From positions 1 through 64,000 of the forward strand of contig JAWKYW010000005.1 of the NCBI GenBank assembly GCA_041396245.1: 64,000 nt of DNA. Direction: 5' to 3'. Shown here one piece after another: positions 23,496 through 32,431 of the stretch. This stretch comes from Desulfobacillus sp041396245. GTDB lineage: Bacteria > Pseudomonadota > Gammaproteobacteria > Burkholderiales > Rhodocyclaceae. Below the pieces are notes generated by a model, which saw only the letters and a list, made by a program, of their open reading frames with translations, did not search any database and was not told the origin of the DNA. Numbering within the stretch: position 1 is the first letter of the stretch; the number at the start of each line of letters is the position of its first letter. A program made the translations under genes and the position numbers.

Positions 23496-24419
23496 CTAAA
23501 GGCCGCCCTGCGGATTCCGTGAGGGCGTTGCGGCGGCGGGCTGCCTCAGCGCGATCGCCACGCCCGCCGCGGCGATCGCCATGCCGGCGATCGCCGGCAC
23601 ACCCAGCTTTTCCCCGAAGGCCAGCCAGGCCATCAGCGCCGTCGTCGGTGGCGTGAGGTAGAACAGCGCCGAGACGCGCGTCGCCGCGCCGCGGCGGATC
23701 AGCAGGTGCAGCAGCGAGATCGCCCCCAGCGACAGCACCACGATCAGCCAGCCCAGCGCGAAGAGGAACTGCCCGCTCCATTCGACCCGCATGCTCTCGA
23801 AGGCCAGCGCGAAAGGCAGCAGCATCAGCGCAGCGGCGGCGAACTGGATCACCGAGCCGCTCCACGGATCCAGTTCGGCGCAGAAACGCTTCTGGTAGAG
23901 CGTCCCCACGGTGATGCTGACCAGCGCCAGCGTCGAGAAGGCGAGCCCGGCCCCGCTCAGTCCGCCCAGGCCGAGCTTCTCCCAAACGACCAGCGTGACG
24001 CCGCCGAAGCCCAGCGCCAGGCCGGCCCACTGCCGGGACGTGGCCCGCTCGCCCACCATCGAGGCACTGAGGAAGGCCGTCAGCAGCGGCTGGATGCCGA
24101 CGATCAGCGCCACCACCCCCGTCGGCATGCCGCCATGAATGGCCAGGAAGACCCCCGACAGATAACCGCCGTGCAGTAACACGCCCGCAACGGCGATGTG
24201 GAACCATTGCGTCGGCCGGTGCGGCCAGGGCCGTCGCAGAACCAGGGCGAGAAACCCCAGCAGGGCGATCACGCAGGCGAAGCGGACCAGCAGGAAGGTC
24301 AGCGGCTCGGCATAGGGCAGGCCGAACTTGGCGCCGATGAAGCCGGTGCTCCAGAGCAGGACGAACAGGCCCGGGGCGATCGCCAGGAGCAATGTCCGCG
24401 AAGTGTTTTTTGAGGTCAT
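23496..24419 (-). CDS. EamA/DMT-family transporter
   Basis: 307 residues with ten predicted membrane helices in two EamA repeats (LLWSTGFIGAKFGLPYAEPLTFLLVRF in the first half, TPPTTALMAWLAFGEKLG in the second). This is a metabolite/drug exporter of the inner membrane; its substrate cannot be told from sequence. It is divergent from the phasin gene across a 269-base AT-rich gap. Confidence 0.85.
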   Translation of the reverse strand: MTSKNTSRTLLLAIAPGLFVLLWSTGFIGAKFGLPYAEPLTFLLVRFACVIALLGFLALVLRRPWPHRPTQWFHIAVAGVLLHGGYLSGVFLAIHGGMPTGVVALIVGIQPLLTAFLSASMVGERATSRQWAGLALGFGGVTLVVWEKLGLGGLSGAGLAFSTLALVSITVGTLYQKRFCAELDPWSGSVIQFAAAALMLLPFALAFESMRVEWSGQFLFALGWLIVVLSLGAISLLHLLIRRGAATRVSALFYLTPPTTALMAWLAFGEKLGVPAIAGMAIAAAGVAIALRQPAAATPSRNPQGGL

Positions 24420-24536
24420 TTATTCCAGGAAGCCAGGTTGCACCGCCGCATACGTGCCGTAGCGGGAAACAAAGTTAAGTGCTTACTAACATTCAATAGG
24501 TTGTTTTTATTTGATATTAATTTCAACATCATTTTA

Positions 24537-24587
24537 TTGTGCTCTGCACAAAATAATACTTGACTTCTGATCTTGTAGCCCTATAAT
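24537..24587 (+). promoter_or_regulatory. Phasin promoter with adjoining operator-like dyad
   Basis: A strong sigma-70 promoter: TTGACT (24560-24565), 16-base spacer, TATAAT (24582-24587). Just upstream is the perfect inverted repeat TTGTGC-TCT-GCACAA (24537-24551). Phasin genes are classically repressed by PhaR, which binds TGC-rich dyads upstream of phaP; assignment of this dyad to PhaR is inference. The leader is about 95 bases and ends with an AAGGAGAG ribosome site. Confidence 0.7.
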
Positions 24588-24688
24588 TCAATCATGCTGC
24601 AACGCAACAAAAAACAGGATTGATTTGAAGAGGACCCCATCGGGGTTCAACCGATAGTGTTAATTGCCGTCATTTCAAGGAGAGAGAA

Positions 24689-25246
24689 ATGCTGACCACC
24701 CCGGAACAACTGGCTACCGCCAACAAAGCCAACGTCGAAGCCATGCTGACCCTGGCCAACACCGCCTTCGCGAGCGCCGAGCGCTTCGCCGCGCTGAACC
24801 TGAACACCGCCCGTGCCGTGCTCGAAGACAGCGTGAACAACGCCAAGGCCCTGCTCGGCGCCAAGGATCTGCAGGAAGCCATTTCCCTGCAGGCCACCCT
24901 GGCCCAGCCCTCCGTCGAGAAGGCCGTCGCCTACTCGCGCAGCGTATACGAGATTTCCGCCCAGACCCAGGAAGAATTCTCGAAGCTGGTCGAGGCGCAA
25001 TTCGCCGAAGTGAACAAGAACGTCGCCTCCTCGCTGGACAAGGCCGCCAAGTCGGCCCCGGCCGGCTCCGACGTCGCGGTTGCCGCGGTCAAGTCCGCCA
25101 TCGCCGCCGCCAACTCGGCCTACGACACGATGAGCAAGGCTGCCAAGCAGGTCGCCGAGATCGCCGAGGCCAACGTGGCCGCCGCGACCAACGCCACCGT
25201 CAAGGCCGTCGGCGCCGCCCAGACCAAGGCCAAGAAGGCCGCCTGA
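24689..25246 (+). CDS. phaP: Phasin (PHA granule-associated protein)
   Basis: 185 residues, almost wholly alpha-helical and Ala-rich: MLTTPEQLATANKANVEAMLTLANTAFASAERFAALNL is the phasin_2 signature, and the tail is Lys/Ala-rich (AQTKAKKAA). It coats polyhydroxyalkanoate granules and controls their size, so the organism very likely stores PHA. It is monocistronic, with a strong promoter upstream and an intrinsic terminator after it. Confidence 0.93.
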   Translation: MLTTPEQLATANKANVEAMLTLANTAFASAERFAALNLNTARAVLEDSVNNAKALLGAKDLQEAISLQATLAQPSVEKAVAYSRSVYEISAQTQEEFSKLVEAQFAEVNKNVASSLDKAAKSAPAGSDVAVAAVKSAIAAANSAYDTMSKAAKQVAEIAEANVAAATNATVKAVGAAQTKAKKAA

Positions 25247-25296
25247 GTTTTCAGGCCCAAAAGTCCTCCTCCAGCCCCATCCTTGGGGCGGATTCA

Positions 25297-25325
25297 AGCC
25301 TCGGCTTCGGCCGGGGCTTTTTTTT
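25297..25325 (+). terminator. Intrinsic terminator after phaP
   Basis: AGCCTCGGC-TTCG-GCCGGGGCT stem followed by eight T; it overlaps the 3' end of the convergent cinA-like gene. Confidence 0.88.
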
Positions 25326-26070
25326 ATCTTTCGACCCACTCGTAGCCGAGCCGCGTCACCTCGGCGCGAATCTCCGCCATCGCCCGTTCCACGGCGGCCG
25401 GCTCGCCGCGCATGCCCAGTTCGATGTGGCGCCGCACGCCCTCGCCGCCGAAGGAGGGCAGGCTGAACAGGTTCGCTAGCGGATGATCCCGCACGATGCG
25501 GTTCATCAGGTCGAGCAGGGCCGACTCCGGCGCCTCGTACACGACGATCGCCTGCTCGACGCGCGCCACGGCATGATGCAGACGGGCCAGCTTCGTTTCC
25601 AGCACCCATTCCAGCATCGGCCAGGCCATCACCGGAAAGCCGGGGAAGAAGTAATGGTTGCGGATGGAAAAGCCCGGGATGCGGTTGTAGGGATTGGGGA
25701 TGATCTCGCTGCCCGCCGGAAACTCGCCCAGCATGAGACGCTGCGGCGTCGTTTCCTCACCGAAGCGGGCGCGGATCTCGCGCTCGGCGTCGGGATGCAG
25801 GACGATGTCCGTTTCCAGCGCGGCGGCGGCGGCCTGGCGCGTGTGGTCGTCCGGCGTGACGCCGATGCCGCCGAAGCTGAAGACGATGTCGCCCGAGGCG
25901 AAACTCGTGCGCAGCGCCCCCGTCAGGCGCGCCCGGTCGTCGCCGAGGACCTGCGCCCAGTCGAGCGCCATGCCGCGCGCCCTGAGCAGTTCGACGACCT
26001 TGGCGAAATGCCTGTCCTGCCGCTTCCCGGACAGGATTTCGTCGCCGATGATGATTGCCCCGAGGGTCAT
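25324..26070 (-). CDS. CinA-like molybdopterin-binding-fold protein
   Basis: 248 residues from ATG 26070, overlapping the stop of the upstream EI24 gene. GAIIIGDEILSGKRQDRHF and FSFGGIGVTPDDHTRQAAAAAL are the hallmark motifs of the COG1058 MoaB/CinA N-terminal domain. The separate deamidase domain of full CinA is absent. Relatives include FAD/NMN-type pyrophosphatases. The exact substrate is unknown. Confidence 0.8.
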   Translation of the reverse strand: MTLGAIIIGDEILSGKRQDRHFAKVVELLRARGMALDWAQVLGDDRARLTGALRTSFASGDIVFSFGGIGVTPDDHTRQAAAAALETDIVLHPDAEREIRARFGEETTPQRLMLGEFPAGSEIIPNPYNRIPGFSIRNHYFFPGFPVMAWPMLEWVLETKLARLHHAVARVEQAIVVYEAPESALLDLMNRIVRDHPLANLFSLPSFGGEGVRRHIELGMRGEPAAVERAMAEIRAEVTRLGYEWVER

Positions 26071-26798
26071 GGCGTCAATGCCTTGCGCGAGCGCCGCAGC
26101 GTCTCCAGGCAGTAGTGGATGAAGGCCAGTCCGGCGTAGGCCGGGGCGACCAAGTTGATCAGCGGTATGTAGGCGATCAGTCCGGCGAAGAGGCCGGCGA
26201 GGTAGAGATTGCCGCGCTCGCGCCTGATGACGCGGTCGATCTCGCCGGCATCGGCATGCAGGGCCAGCGCATCGTAGCTGAAGCCGCGGTAGTTGAGATA
26301 GGCCGAGAGCAGCACCGGCAAGACGACGCCCATGCCCGGGATCAGCCACAGCGGCAGCGTGACGATCCAGCCGATGAGAAAAATCACCACCGCCAGCGAG
26401 GCGTTGACGATGCTGCCCGCCAGCGTGCCGCCCTCGCGCCTTTCCAGCTCCGGGTAGTCCTTCGCCGCCACCCGCTCCAGCATCAGCGGCAGGGCGAACA
26501 CGGCGACGATGAACAGCGCCGTGCCGTAGATGATCGGAATCAGCAGCAGGGCCAGCACGATCTTGACGAAGATCGCCGTCGCCAGGGCCGACGACTCCCA
26601 GCGCAGCAGGATCCAGTTGAGCCAGCTCACCTCGTGGAACAGGCGCTCGATGCCGGCGCCGACGGTGTCCCAGGAGAGCCACGCCACGACGATCCAGAAT
26701 ACGACGGCGGTCAGCGTCGGCCACAGCAGGTGCACGAGCACGCCCGGTTGCAGCAGGCTCCTCAGGGCGCGTCCATAGGCTTTCAAGACTTCGTTCAT
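26067..26798 (-). CDS. EI24/CysZ-like integral membrane protein
   Basis: 243 residues with about six membrane helices and the EI24 family pattern (PGVLVHLLWPTLTAVVFW; ALFIVAVFALPLMLERVA; LNYRGFSYDALALHADAGEI; PLINLVAPAYAGLAFIHYCL). CysZ members take up sulfate, but many EI24 proteins are uncharacterised and no cys genes are near. It shares a transcript with the CinA-like gene. Confidence 0.75.
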   Translation of the reverse strand: MNEVLKAYGRALRSLLQPGVLVHLLWPTLTAVVFWIVVAWLSWDTVGAGIERLFHEVSWLNWILLRWESSALATAIFVKIVLALLLIPIIYGTALFIVAVFALPLMLERVAAKDYPELERREGGTLAGSIVNASLAVVIFLIGWIVTLPLWLIPGMGVVLPVLLSAYLNYRGFSYDALALHADAGEIDRVIRRERGNLYLAGLFAGLIAYIPLINLVAPAYAGLAFIHYCLETLRRSRKALTP

Positions 26799-26819
26799 TC
26801 AGCATCCCTCGTCTTTCCC

Positions 26820-26930
26820 GGGCAGGTCGGCCTTCAGGCCGGCTTCGGCGACAGTGTCCGTGAAGTCCGACCTGCGTGTATCTGTATCCGCCGCCTCCTT
26901 TGTAGGTCGGCCTTCAGGCCGACTCCGGCA
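26820..26930. repeat. REP-like palindromes between EI24 and hrpA genes
   Basis: Two full copies (GCAGGTCGGCCTTCAGGCCG and GTAGGTCGGCCTTCAGGCCG) with a degenerate third (GAAGTCCGACCTGCG) between them. Confidence 0.8.
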
Positions 26931-26968
26931 GCCGCGCCAGCGAAGCCCGGCCCGCGATCCAGCTCCCG

Positions 26969-29900
26969 TCAATGCCGCGGCCGGCTGTCCCAGGCCTTCA
27001 GCAAGCGTTTCACCGACACCGGCGTCGGCGTCCTCAGTTCCTGCGCGAACAGCGCGACGCGCAGTTCCTCCAGCAGCCAGCGGAAATCCTCCAGCCAGGG
27101 GTCCGGTGCGCCGCTGTTGCGCCGCGCCAGACGTTCGCGCTCCCAGGGTTTATACAATGCCGCGAACTCCTGCGCCAGCCGCGCGTCGCGCGCCGGGTCG
27201 GCGCGCAGCTTGTCGATGCGCAGCGACGCCGCCTTCATGTAGCGCGGGAAGTGCGCCAGCCGCTCGAACGGCGTTGCCAGGATGAAATCCTTCGGCAGCA
27301 GCGCGGCGCACTGGGCCTTGATGTCCTCGGCCACGGCCGGCAGGGCCCTGAGTTGCGCCACCTTCTTCAGCAACGCGGCGTGCTCCGCGAGTATCGCGCC
27401 GATGAGACGCGCGATTTCCTGCGCGACGAGTCCGATGCGGGCGCGTGCCTCGTCCTTGCGCCGGGCGAAACTCGCGGCATCCGCCGGCAGCGGTTCCAGC
27501 ATGCAGGTGCGCTCCAGGGTTGCGGCGACGATCTGCGCCTTCAGTTCGGCTTCGGTCCCCCAGGCCATGAACTGCAGGCCGAGCTCGCGCGGCAACGTCT
27601 TCTCGACGTACTTGACCTGCTCGCGCAGCTCCAGTGCGAACAGCCGGCGCAGCCCCTTGCGGTGCACGGCGGCCGCCTTCTCCGGCGTGTCCTGCACGCG
27701 CAGCGCCACCGTCTCGCCCTCGTCCACCAGCGCCGGAAAGCCGATCACGTTGCGGCCGCCCACCTTCACTTCCATGATTTCCGGCAACTCGCCGAAGCTC
27801 CAGGAAGTCAGTCCCTGCAATGCGGCGTCCGCGGTCTCCTCCTTCACTTCGGCGCGGGCGAAGGTCTGCTCGATCTTTTGCGCGAATCGGCTGCGCAGCG
27901 CCTGCAGGTCGCGCGACTGGCCGAGCATGCGGCCGTGCTCGTCCACCGTGCGGAAATTCATGAAGAAGTGCGGCGGCACCATCTCGGCGCGGAAGGCGTC
28001 GAGCGGGAGTTTCAACTGCATCTTCTCCTCGGCGGCGCGCGTCAGCGCGCGCAGGAAGGGCTCGTCGGCCCCATGCGCTCCTTGCGCCTCTTCCGCGAAG
28101 GCGGCGACGAAGTCGTCGACCGGCTGCAGGCGGTGGCGGAATTTCTGCGGCAGGGTCTTGACGAACTGCGCCGCCTTCTGCCCGAGCAGGCCCGGCACCA
28201 GCCATTCGCAGCGCAGCGCCGGCACCTGGTTGAGCGCCGCCACCGGCACCGTCAGCGTAACGCCGTCGTCCTCGGTGCCCGGCTCGAAGTGGTAGCTCAG
28301 GGGGTAACGCTGGCCGTGGATATCGATCTGCGGCGGGAAGCGCTCGGAGGTGACGCCGGCGGCATCGTGGCGCATGAGCTGCTCGCGCGTGAGGAACAGC
28401 CGTTTCGGCTCGTCGCGTTCCGCCTCCTTGCGCCAGCGCTCGAAGCTGGCGACGTCCACCACCTCGGCGGGAATCTGCGCGTCATAGAAGGCGAAGATCA
28501 GGTCCTCGTCCACCAGCACGTCCTGGCGCCGCGTCTTGTGCTCGAGCTGCTCGATGTCGCGCACCAGCTTGCGGTTGTGCTGGAAGAAGCGGGCGTGGCG
28601 CGTGAACGCCTCCGGCAGCTCGCCCTGCACCAGGCCCTCGCGGATCAACAGCTCGCGCGCGAGCGCTGGATCGATACGGCTGTAGGTCACCGGCCGCTTG
28701 GCGTAGAGCACCAGGCCGTGCAGCGTGCCGCGCTCCCAGGCGCGCACCTGGCCCGTCTTCTTCTCCCAGTGCGGATCGTAGACGTGGCGTTTCACCAGGT
28801 GCGCGCCGACCTCTTCCAGCCATTCCGGCTCGATCTTCGCCAGGCAGCGGGCGTAGAGCCGCGTGGTTTCCACCAGCTCGGCGGCGACGATCCAGCGGCC
28901 GGCCTTCTTCGCCAGCGCCGAGCCGGGGTGCGGCCAGAAGCGGATGCCGCGCGCGCCGAGGTAGTGCCCCTCCTCCTCGCTCTTCAGGCCGACGTTGCCG
29001 AGCAGCCCCGCCAGCAGGGCCTTGTGGATCTGCTCGAACGTCGCCGGCTTCTCGTTCTCGCGCCAGGAATGTTCGCCGCAGAGCGTGTGCAGTTGCGCGT
29101 GCACCTCGCGCCACTCGCGCATGCGCAGGTAGTTGAGGAAGTTCCGGCGGCACCAGTCGCGCTGCTTGCGCTGCGAGGCGTGCGTCCACTCCGCATCGAA
29201 GGCCTTCCACAGGTTGAGCCAGGCGAGGAACTCCGAGCGCTGCTGTTGCTCGTCGCCGCGCCATTTGGCATGCGCCTGGTCGGCCGTGCCGGCCTGCTCG
29301 GGCGGCCGCTCGCGCGGGTCCTGCACCGTCAGCGCCGCGGCGATGACCAGCATCTCGCGCAGGCAGTGGCCGTCGCGCGCGGCGAGGATCATGCGGCCGA
29401 TGCGCGGGTCGAGCGGCAGCTTGGCGAGCTCGCGGCCTGTCCGGGTGAGCTCTTTGTCGGAACCGCCTCGCTCCTGTAGGTCGGCCTTCAGGCCGACTTC
29501 GGCGGCCGTTGTCGGGCTGAAGCCCGACCTACGCACATCCTCCACCGCACCCAGTTCGGCGAGCAATTGATACCCATCGCTGACCATCCGCGGCAGCGGC
29601 TTGTCGAGGAAGGGAAATTCTTCCACCTCGCCCAGTTGCAGCGACTTCATGCGCAGGATGACGCCGGCCAGCGAGGAGCGCAACAGCTCGGGCTCGGTAT
29701 GCGCCAGGCGCTTCTGGTAGTCGTCCTCGGCATACAGGCGGATGCAGACGCCGCTCATGACGCGGCCGCAGCGGCCGGCGCGCTGGTTGGCGGCGGAACG
29801 GGCGATGTCCTCGACCTGCAGCATCTCGACCTTGTTGCGGTGGGAATAGCGCTTGACGCGCGCCAGGCCGGAGTCGACGACGTAGCGGATGCCCGGCACG

Positions 29901-30874
29901 GTGAGCGAGGTCTCGGCGACGTTGGTGGCGAGCACGACGCGGCGTCCCTTCGCCGGCGCGAAGACGCGCTGCTGCTCCTGCGCCGACTGGCGCGCATAGA
30001 GCGGCAGCAGCTCGGTGCGTGTGTTGCCAACTGCGGGATGGTGCTTCCTCAAGGCCTCCGCCGCTTCGCGGATCTCGCGCTCGCCCGGCAGGAACACCAG
30101 CACGTCACCCGGGCCGTTGCGGTGGCATTCGTCGACGGCGTCGACGATGGCTTCCGGCAGGTCGACGTCGTCCGTCGGCGGCCGCCAGCGCATCTCGATG
30201 GGATAGAGCCGTCCCGACACCTCGATCACCGGAGCGCCGTCGAAGTGTTTCGAGAAGCGGTCCGCATCCAGCGTCGCCGAGGTGACGATCACCTTCAGCT
30301 CGGGCCTTTTCAGCAGGAGATGCTTCAGGTAGCCGAGCAGGAAATCGATGTTGAGGCTGCGCTCGTGCGCCTCGTCGATGATCAGCGTGTCGTACTGCCG
30401 CAGCTGCGGGTCGCCCTGCGTTTCGGCGAGCAGGATGCCGTCGGTCATCAGCTTGATGTAGCTGTCGGGGCTGACGCGGTCGGTGAAGCGGATCTTGAAG
30501 CCGACGGCGCGGCCGAGCTCGCTCTTCAGTTCCTGGGCGATGCGCGTGGCGGTGGCGCGGGCGGCGATGCGGCGCGGCTGGGTATGGCCGATCAGGCCGT
30601 TCGCCCCGCGCCCCAGTTCCAGGCAGATCTTCGGCAATTGCGTCGTCTTGCCCGAGCCGGTCTCGCCGCAGACGATGACCACCTGGTTCTTTCGGATGGC
30701 CTCGGCGATCTCGCCGCGCTTCGCGCTGACCGGCAATTCGTCGTCATAGGCGATCGCCGGCCGCGCGGCCAGGCGCGCTGCCGGATCGAAACGGAGCCTA
30801 TCCCCCCGCCCCTTTCCCATGGAAAGGGGTGACGGTAGTTCAGCCGCGCCGGGCGCGGCTTCCGTGTGCTTCAT
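26969..30874 (-). CDS. hrpA: ATP-dependent RNA helicase HrpA, with in-frame REP insertion
   Basis: 1301 residues, full HrpA length. Walker A GETGSGKTT is at residues 70-78 and DEAH at 167-170; SAT, the Q-R-x-G-R-x-G motif (ANQRAGRCGRV), HA2, OB fold and the long C-terminal DUF3418 region follow. It remodels RNA in translation-related stress. Residues about 448-467 (GFSPTTAAEVGLKADL) are the translation of two REP palindromes at 29474-29533 inserted without breaking the frame. The first 18 residues overlap a CCCCTTTCC/GGAAAGGGG palindrome, so Met19 could be the native start. Confidence 0.92.
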   Translation of the reverse strand: MKHTEAAPGAAELPSPLSMGKGRGDRLRFDPAARLAARPAIAYDDELPVSAKRGEIAEAIRKNQVVIVCGETGSGKTTQLPKICLELGRGANGLIGHTQPRRIAARATATRIAQELKSELGRAVGFKIRFTDRVSPDSYIKLMTDGILLAETQGDPQLRQYDTLIIDEAHERSLNIDFLLGYLKHLLLKRPELKVIVTSATLDADRFSKHFDGAPVIEVSGRLYPIEMRWRPPTDDVDLPEAIVDAVDECHRNGPGDVLVFLPGEREIREAAEALRKHHPAVGNTRTELLPLYARQSAQEQQRVFAPAKGRRVVLATNVAETSLTVPGIRYVVDSGLARVKRYSHRNKVEMLQVEDIARSAANQRAGRCGRVMSGVCIRLYAEDDYQKRLAHTEPELLRSSLAGVILRMKSLQLGEVEEFPFLDKPLPRMVSDGYQLLAELGAVEDVRRSGFSPTTAAEVGLKADLQERGGSDKELTRTGRELAKLPLDPRIGRMILAARDGHCLREMLVIAAALTVQDPRERPPEQAGTADQAHAKWRGDEQQQRSEFLAWLNLWKAFDAEWTHASQRKQRDWCRRNFLNYLRMREWREVHAQLHTLCGEHSWRENEKPATFEQIHKALLAGLLGNVGLKSEEEGHYLGARGIRFWPHPGSALAKKAGRWIVAAELVETTRLYARCLAKIEPEWLEEVGAHLVKRHVYDPHWEKKTGQVRAWERGTLHGLVLYAKRPVTYSRIDPALARELLIREGLVQGELPEAFTRHARFFQHNRKLVRDIEQLEHKTRRQDVLVDEDLIFAFYDAQIPAEVVDVASFERWRKEAERDEPKRLFLTREQLMRHDAAGVTSERFPPQIDIHGQRYPLSYHFEPGTEDDGVTLTVPVAALNQVPALRCEWLVPGLLGQKAAQFVKTLPQKFRHRLQPVDDFVAAFAEEAQGAHGADEPFLRALTRAAEEKMQLKLPLDAFRAEMVPPHFFMNFRTVDEHGRMLGQSRDLQALRSRFAQKIEQTFARAEVKEETADAALQGLTSWSFGELPEIMEVKVGGRNVIGFPALVDEGETVALRVQDTPEKAAAVHRKGLRRLFALELREQVKYVEKTLPRELGLQFMAWGTEAELKAQIVAATLERTCMLEPLPADAASFARRKDEARARIGLVAQEIARLIGAILAEHAALLKKVAQLRALPAVAEDIKAQCAALLPKDFILATPFERLAHFPRYMKAASLRIDKLRADPARDARLAQEFAALYKPWERERLARRNSGAPDPWLEDFRWLLEELRVALFAQELRTPTPVSVKRLLKAWDSRPRH
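29474..29533. repeat. REP-like palindrome pair inside hrpA
   Basis: Head-to-head copies GTAGGTCGGCCTTCAGGCCG and GTCGGGCTGAAGCCCGACCT within the coding sequence. The inserted length keeps the reading frame open. Confidence 0.9.
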
Positions 30875-30877
30875 GTT

Positions 30878-31273
30878 TCATTTGGCGAGAATGACGAAAG
30901 TGGCGATGCCGAGCGCCGTCATCGCCAGCGAGCCGACGAGATGCCCGCCCGCCGCCGCCATCGCCCAGCCGTACTGGGCGCGCTCGATCAGCGCCACCAC
31001 CTCGGCGGAGAAGGTCGAGAAGGTCGTCAGGCCGCCGAGGAAGCCGGTGATGAGGAAGAGCTTGAGCTCGGGCGAGAGCCCGGCATGATGGTGAAACAGC
31101 GCGACCGCGAAGCCGACCAGGTAGCCGCCGATGAGATTCGCCGCCAGGGTGCCGAGCGGCACGGTCGGGAACAGCGGGTTGAGGGCCACGCCGAGGCCCC
31201 ATCGCGCCCAGGCGCCAAGCGCGGCGCCGCCGCCGACGGCGGCCAGGCCTCCGATACTGATTGCTCCTGTCAT
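30878..31273 (-). CDS. crcB: Fluoride channel CrcB/FluC
   Basis: 131 residues, four membrane helices. GAWARWGLG, the conserved Asn in GTLAANLIGGYLVG, and LITGFLGGLTTFSTFSAEV are diagnostic. It works as a dual-topology dimer that exports F-. Its stop is 4 bases from the hrpA start on the same strand. No fluoride-riboswitch core is apparent in the short upstream region. Confidence 0.92.
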   Translation of the reverse strand: MTGAISIGGLAAVGGGAALGAWARWGLGVALNPLFPTVPLGTLAANLIGGYLVGFAVALFHHHAGLSPELKLFLITGFLGGLTTFSTFSAEVVALIERAQYGWAMAAAGGHLVGSLAMTALGIATFVILAK

Positions 31274-31318
31274 GCCTGCGGATGCTCCGGTTCTACTGGG
31301 TAGCCGGATTGTAACGCA

Positions 31319-31352
31319 GCCGCCTCCCCGCCCGTCCGGGCGGGGAGGCGAC
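31319..31352 (-). terminator. Strong GC hairpin between the zinc-finger gene and crcB
   Basis: GCCTCCCCGCCC-GT-CCGGGCGGGGAGGC gives a 13-bp stem. There is no T run, so it is either an imperfect terminator or a structural element in the crcB leader. Confidence 0.5.
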
Positions 31353-31361
31353 GGGCGGCCG

Positions 31362-31556
31362 TCAGCGGCCGGGCGGTTCGTCCGCCCCGCCCATCAGCCG
31401 ACGCATCGCCGCGTGCATCGCATTCATCTGTTCGGCGAAATTGTTGCAGTTCCGGCACATCCACAGGTGCAGCCGCAGCCGGACGCGCTCGCGCAGCGTG
31501 AGGGGCCGGTCGAGCGACTCCGAGACGAGTCGAGAAACATCCTTGCAGCTGATCAT
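31362..31556 (-). CDS. Small zinc-finger anti-sigma-like protein (pair with sigma A)
   Basis: 64 residues from ATG 31556, overlapping the sigma stop (ATGA). MISCKDVSRLVSESLDRPLTLRERVRLRLHLWMCRNCNNF carries the C...HxxxCxxC zinc-binding pattern of zf-HC2 anti-sigma domains but has no membrane segment. It is cytoplasmic and probably binds the sigma factor encoded just upstream. Close paralogue of 32508-32723. Confidence 0.75.
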   Translation of the reverse strand: MISCKDVSRLVSESLDRPLTLRERVRLRLHLWMCRNCNNFAEQMNAMHAAMRRLMGGADEPPGR

Positions 31557-32125
31557 GTCGGTCTCCCCGTGTTCATCCAGTTCTTTTCCAGGCATTCGCG
31601 CAGCCCCATGCGGGCGCGGTAGAGCATCACGTTGCAGTTGTTCGGCGTGATGTCGAGCTCGGCGCAGATCTCCTCCGTCGTCAGCCCGGTCACCTCCCGC
31701 AGCGTGAACACCTGGGCCAGTCGCTCCGGCAGCGCCCCGTTGCATTTTTCAAGCGCTTCCATGAAACGCTTTTGTTCCAGCATCTTGGCCGGGTCTCCCC
31801 AGCTTGCCGGCGGCGTCTGCCAGGCACCGGCCGCGTCGAACAGGGCATCCGGGTCGCGTCCATCGGACTCATCGTCGGCCAGTTCGCTCGTCGCCAGCTC
31901 GCGCCGCTGCCGGCGGAAGACGTCGATGATCTTGTGCTTGAGTATCCCGGTCAGCCAGGTGCGCACGGCGGAGCCGCCGGAAAACCCGTCCTCGCGCTCC
32001 AGCGCCGCCGTCAGGGTCTCCTGCACCGCGTCCTCCGCGCGATTGCGGTCGCGCAGGTGCAACAGGGCGAAGCGCATCAGGTAGCGGCGCAGTTCCGCCA
32101 GGTCTTCTTTCGCAATCGATGCCAT
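31553..32125 (-). CDS. ECF-type sigma factor (sigma A of this window)
   Basis: 190 residues from ATG 32125 (MASIAKEDLAELRRYLMRFALL) with GGAGAC upstream; longer in-frame starts would place the coding region over the promoter. Region 2 (DRNRAEDAVQETLTAAL...WLTGILKHKIIDVFRR) and region 4 (LREVTGLTTEEICAELDITPNNCNVMLYRARMGLRECLEKNW) are clear. It belongs to the ECF type paired with a small zinc-finger protein. Its gene is preceded by a class 1 promoter shared with four other places, suggesting autoregulation. Confidence 0.85.
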   Translation of the reverse strand: MASIAKEDLAELRRYLMRFALLHLRDRNRAEDAVQETLTAALEREDGFSGGSAVRTWLTGILKHKIIDVFRRQRRELATSELADDESDGRDPDALFDAAGAWQTPPASWGDPAKMLEQKRFMEALEKCNGALPERLAQVFTLREVTGLTTEEICAELDITPNNCNVMLYRARMGLRECLEKNWMNTGRPT

Positions 32126-32159
32126 GGTCCGGTCTCCTTTGGGGCATACGCTTTGCCCC

Positions 32160-32190
32160 ATTAGACCGGCCGGAAGCCGCAAACATTACA
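32160..32190 (-). promoter_or_regulatory. Class 1 ECF promoter of the sigma A gene
   Basis: On the minus strand: TGTAA (32186-32190), 17 bases, CGGTCTAAT ending at 32160. Identical architecture to 33550, 54765, 60785 and 60834. It overlaps the 3' end of the upstream 61-residue peptide gene. Confidence 0.8.
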
Positions 32191-32199
32191 GCCGCCCTC

Positions 32200-32385
32200 C
32201 TATCCCATGCATCGGGGCCACTGGCCCGGCGGAAACAGCGGGTCGTTCGGGTTGGTCGGGCTGACGGCGGCAACGCCGCTCCGGATGCCGTCGCCAGACT
32301 CCGGGAAGGCGCAACGGCCGCCCGGCGCGGCGAAGGCAGGCAGGACACCCAGTGCGAGCAAGAGCAATAAGGCAGTTTTTTTCAT
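32200..32385 (-). CDS. Small exported peptide (61 aa)
   Basis: MKKTALLLLLALGVLPAFA is a clean signal peptide. The mature part of about 42 residues has two Cys (GGRCAFPES and WPRCMG) and a Pro/Gly-rich middle (SPTNPNDPLFPPGQWP). GGAG lies upstream of the ATG. A class 2 promoter (32432-32461) precedes it. No family recognised. It sits between two ECF sigma/anti-sigma pairs, so it may be a regulon member or envelope sensor component. Confidence 0.7.
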   Translation of the reverse strand: MKKTALLLLLALGVLPAFAAPGGRCAFPESGDGIRSGVAAVSPTNPNDPLFPPGQWPRCMG

Positions 32386-32431
32386 GGGACGCTCCTTTCC
32401 CACGGCATGGCGTGGGGATCGATTCACGTCC

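Noticed and set aside
31274..31361. Fluoride riboswitch before crcB
   Set aside because: No crcB-motif core is recognisable; only a GC hairpin is present and the gene follows another on the same strand.
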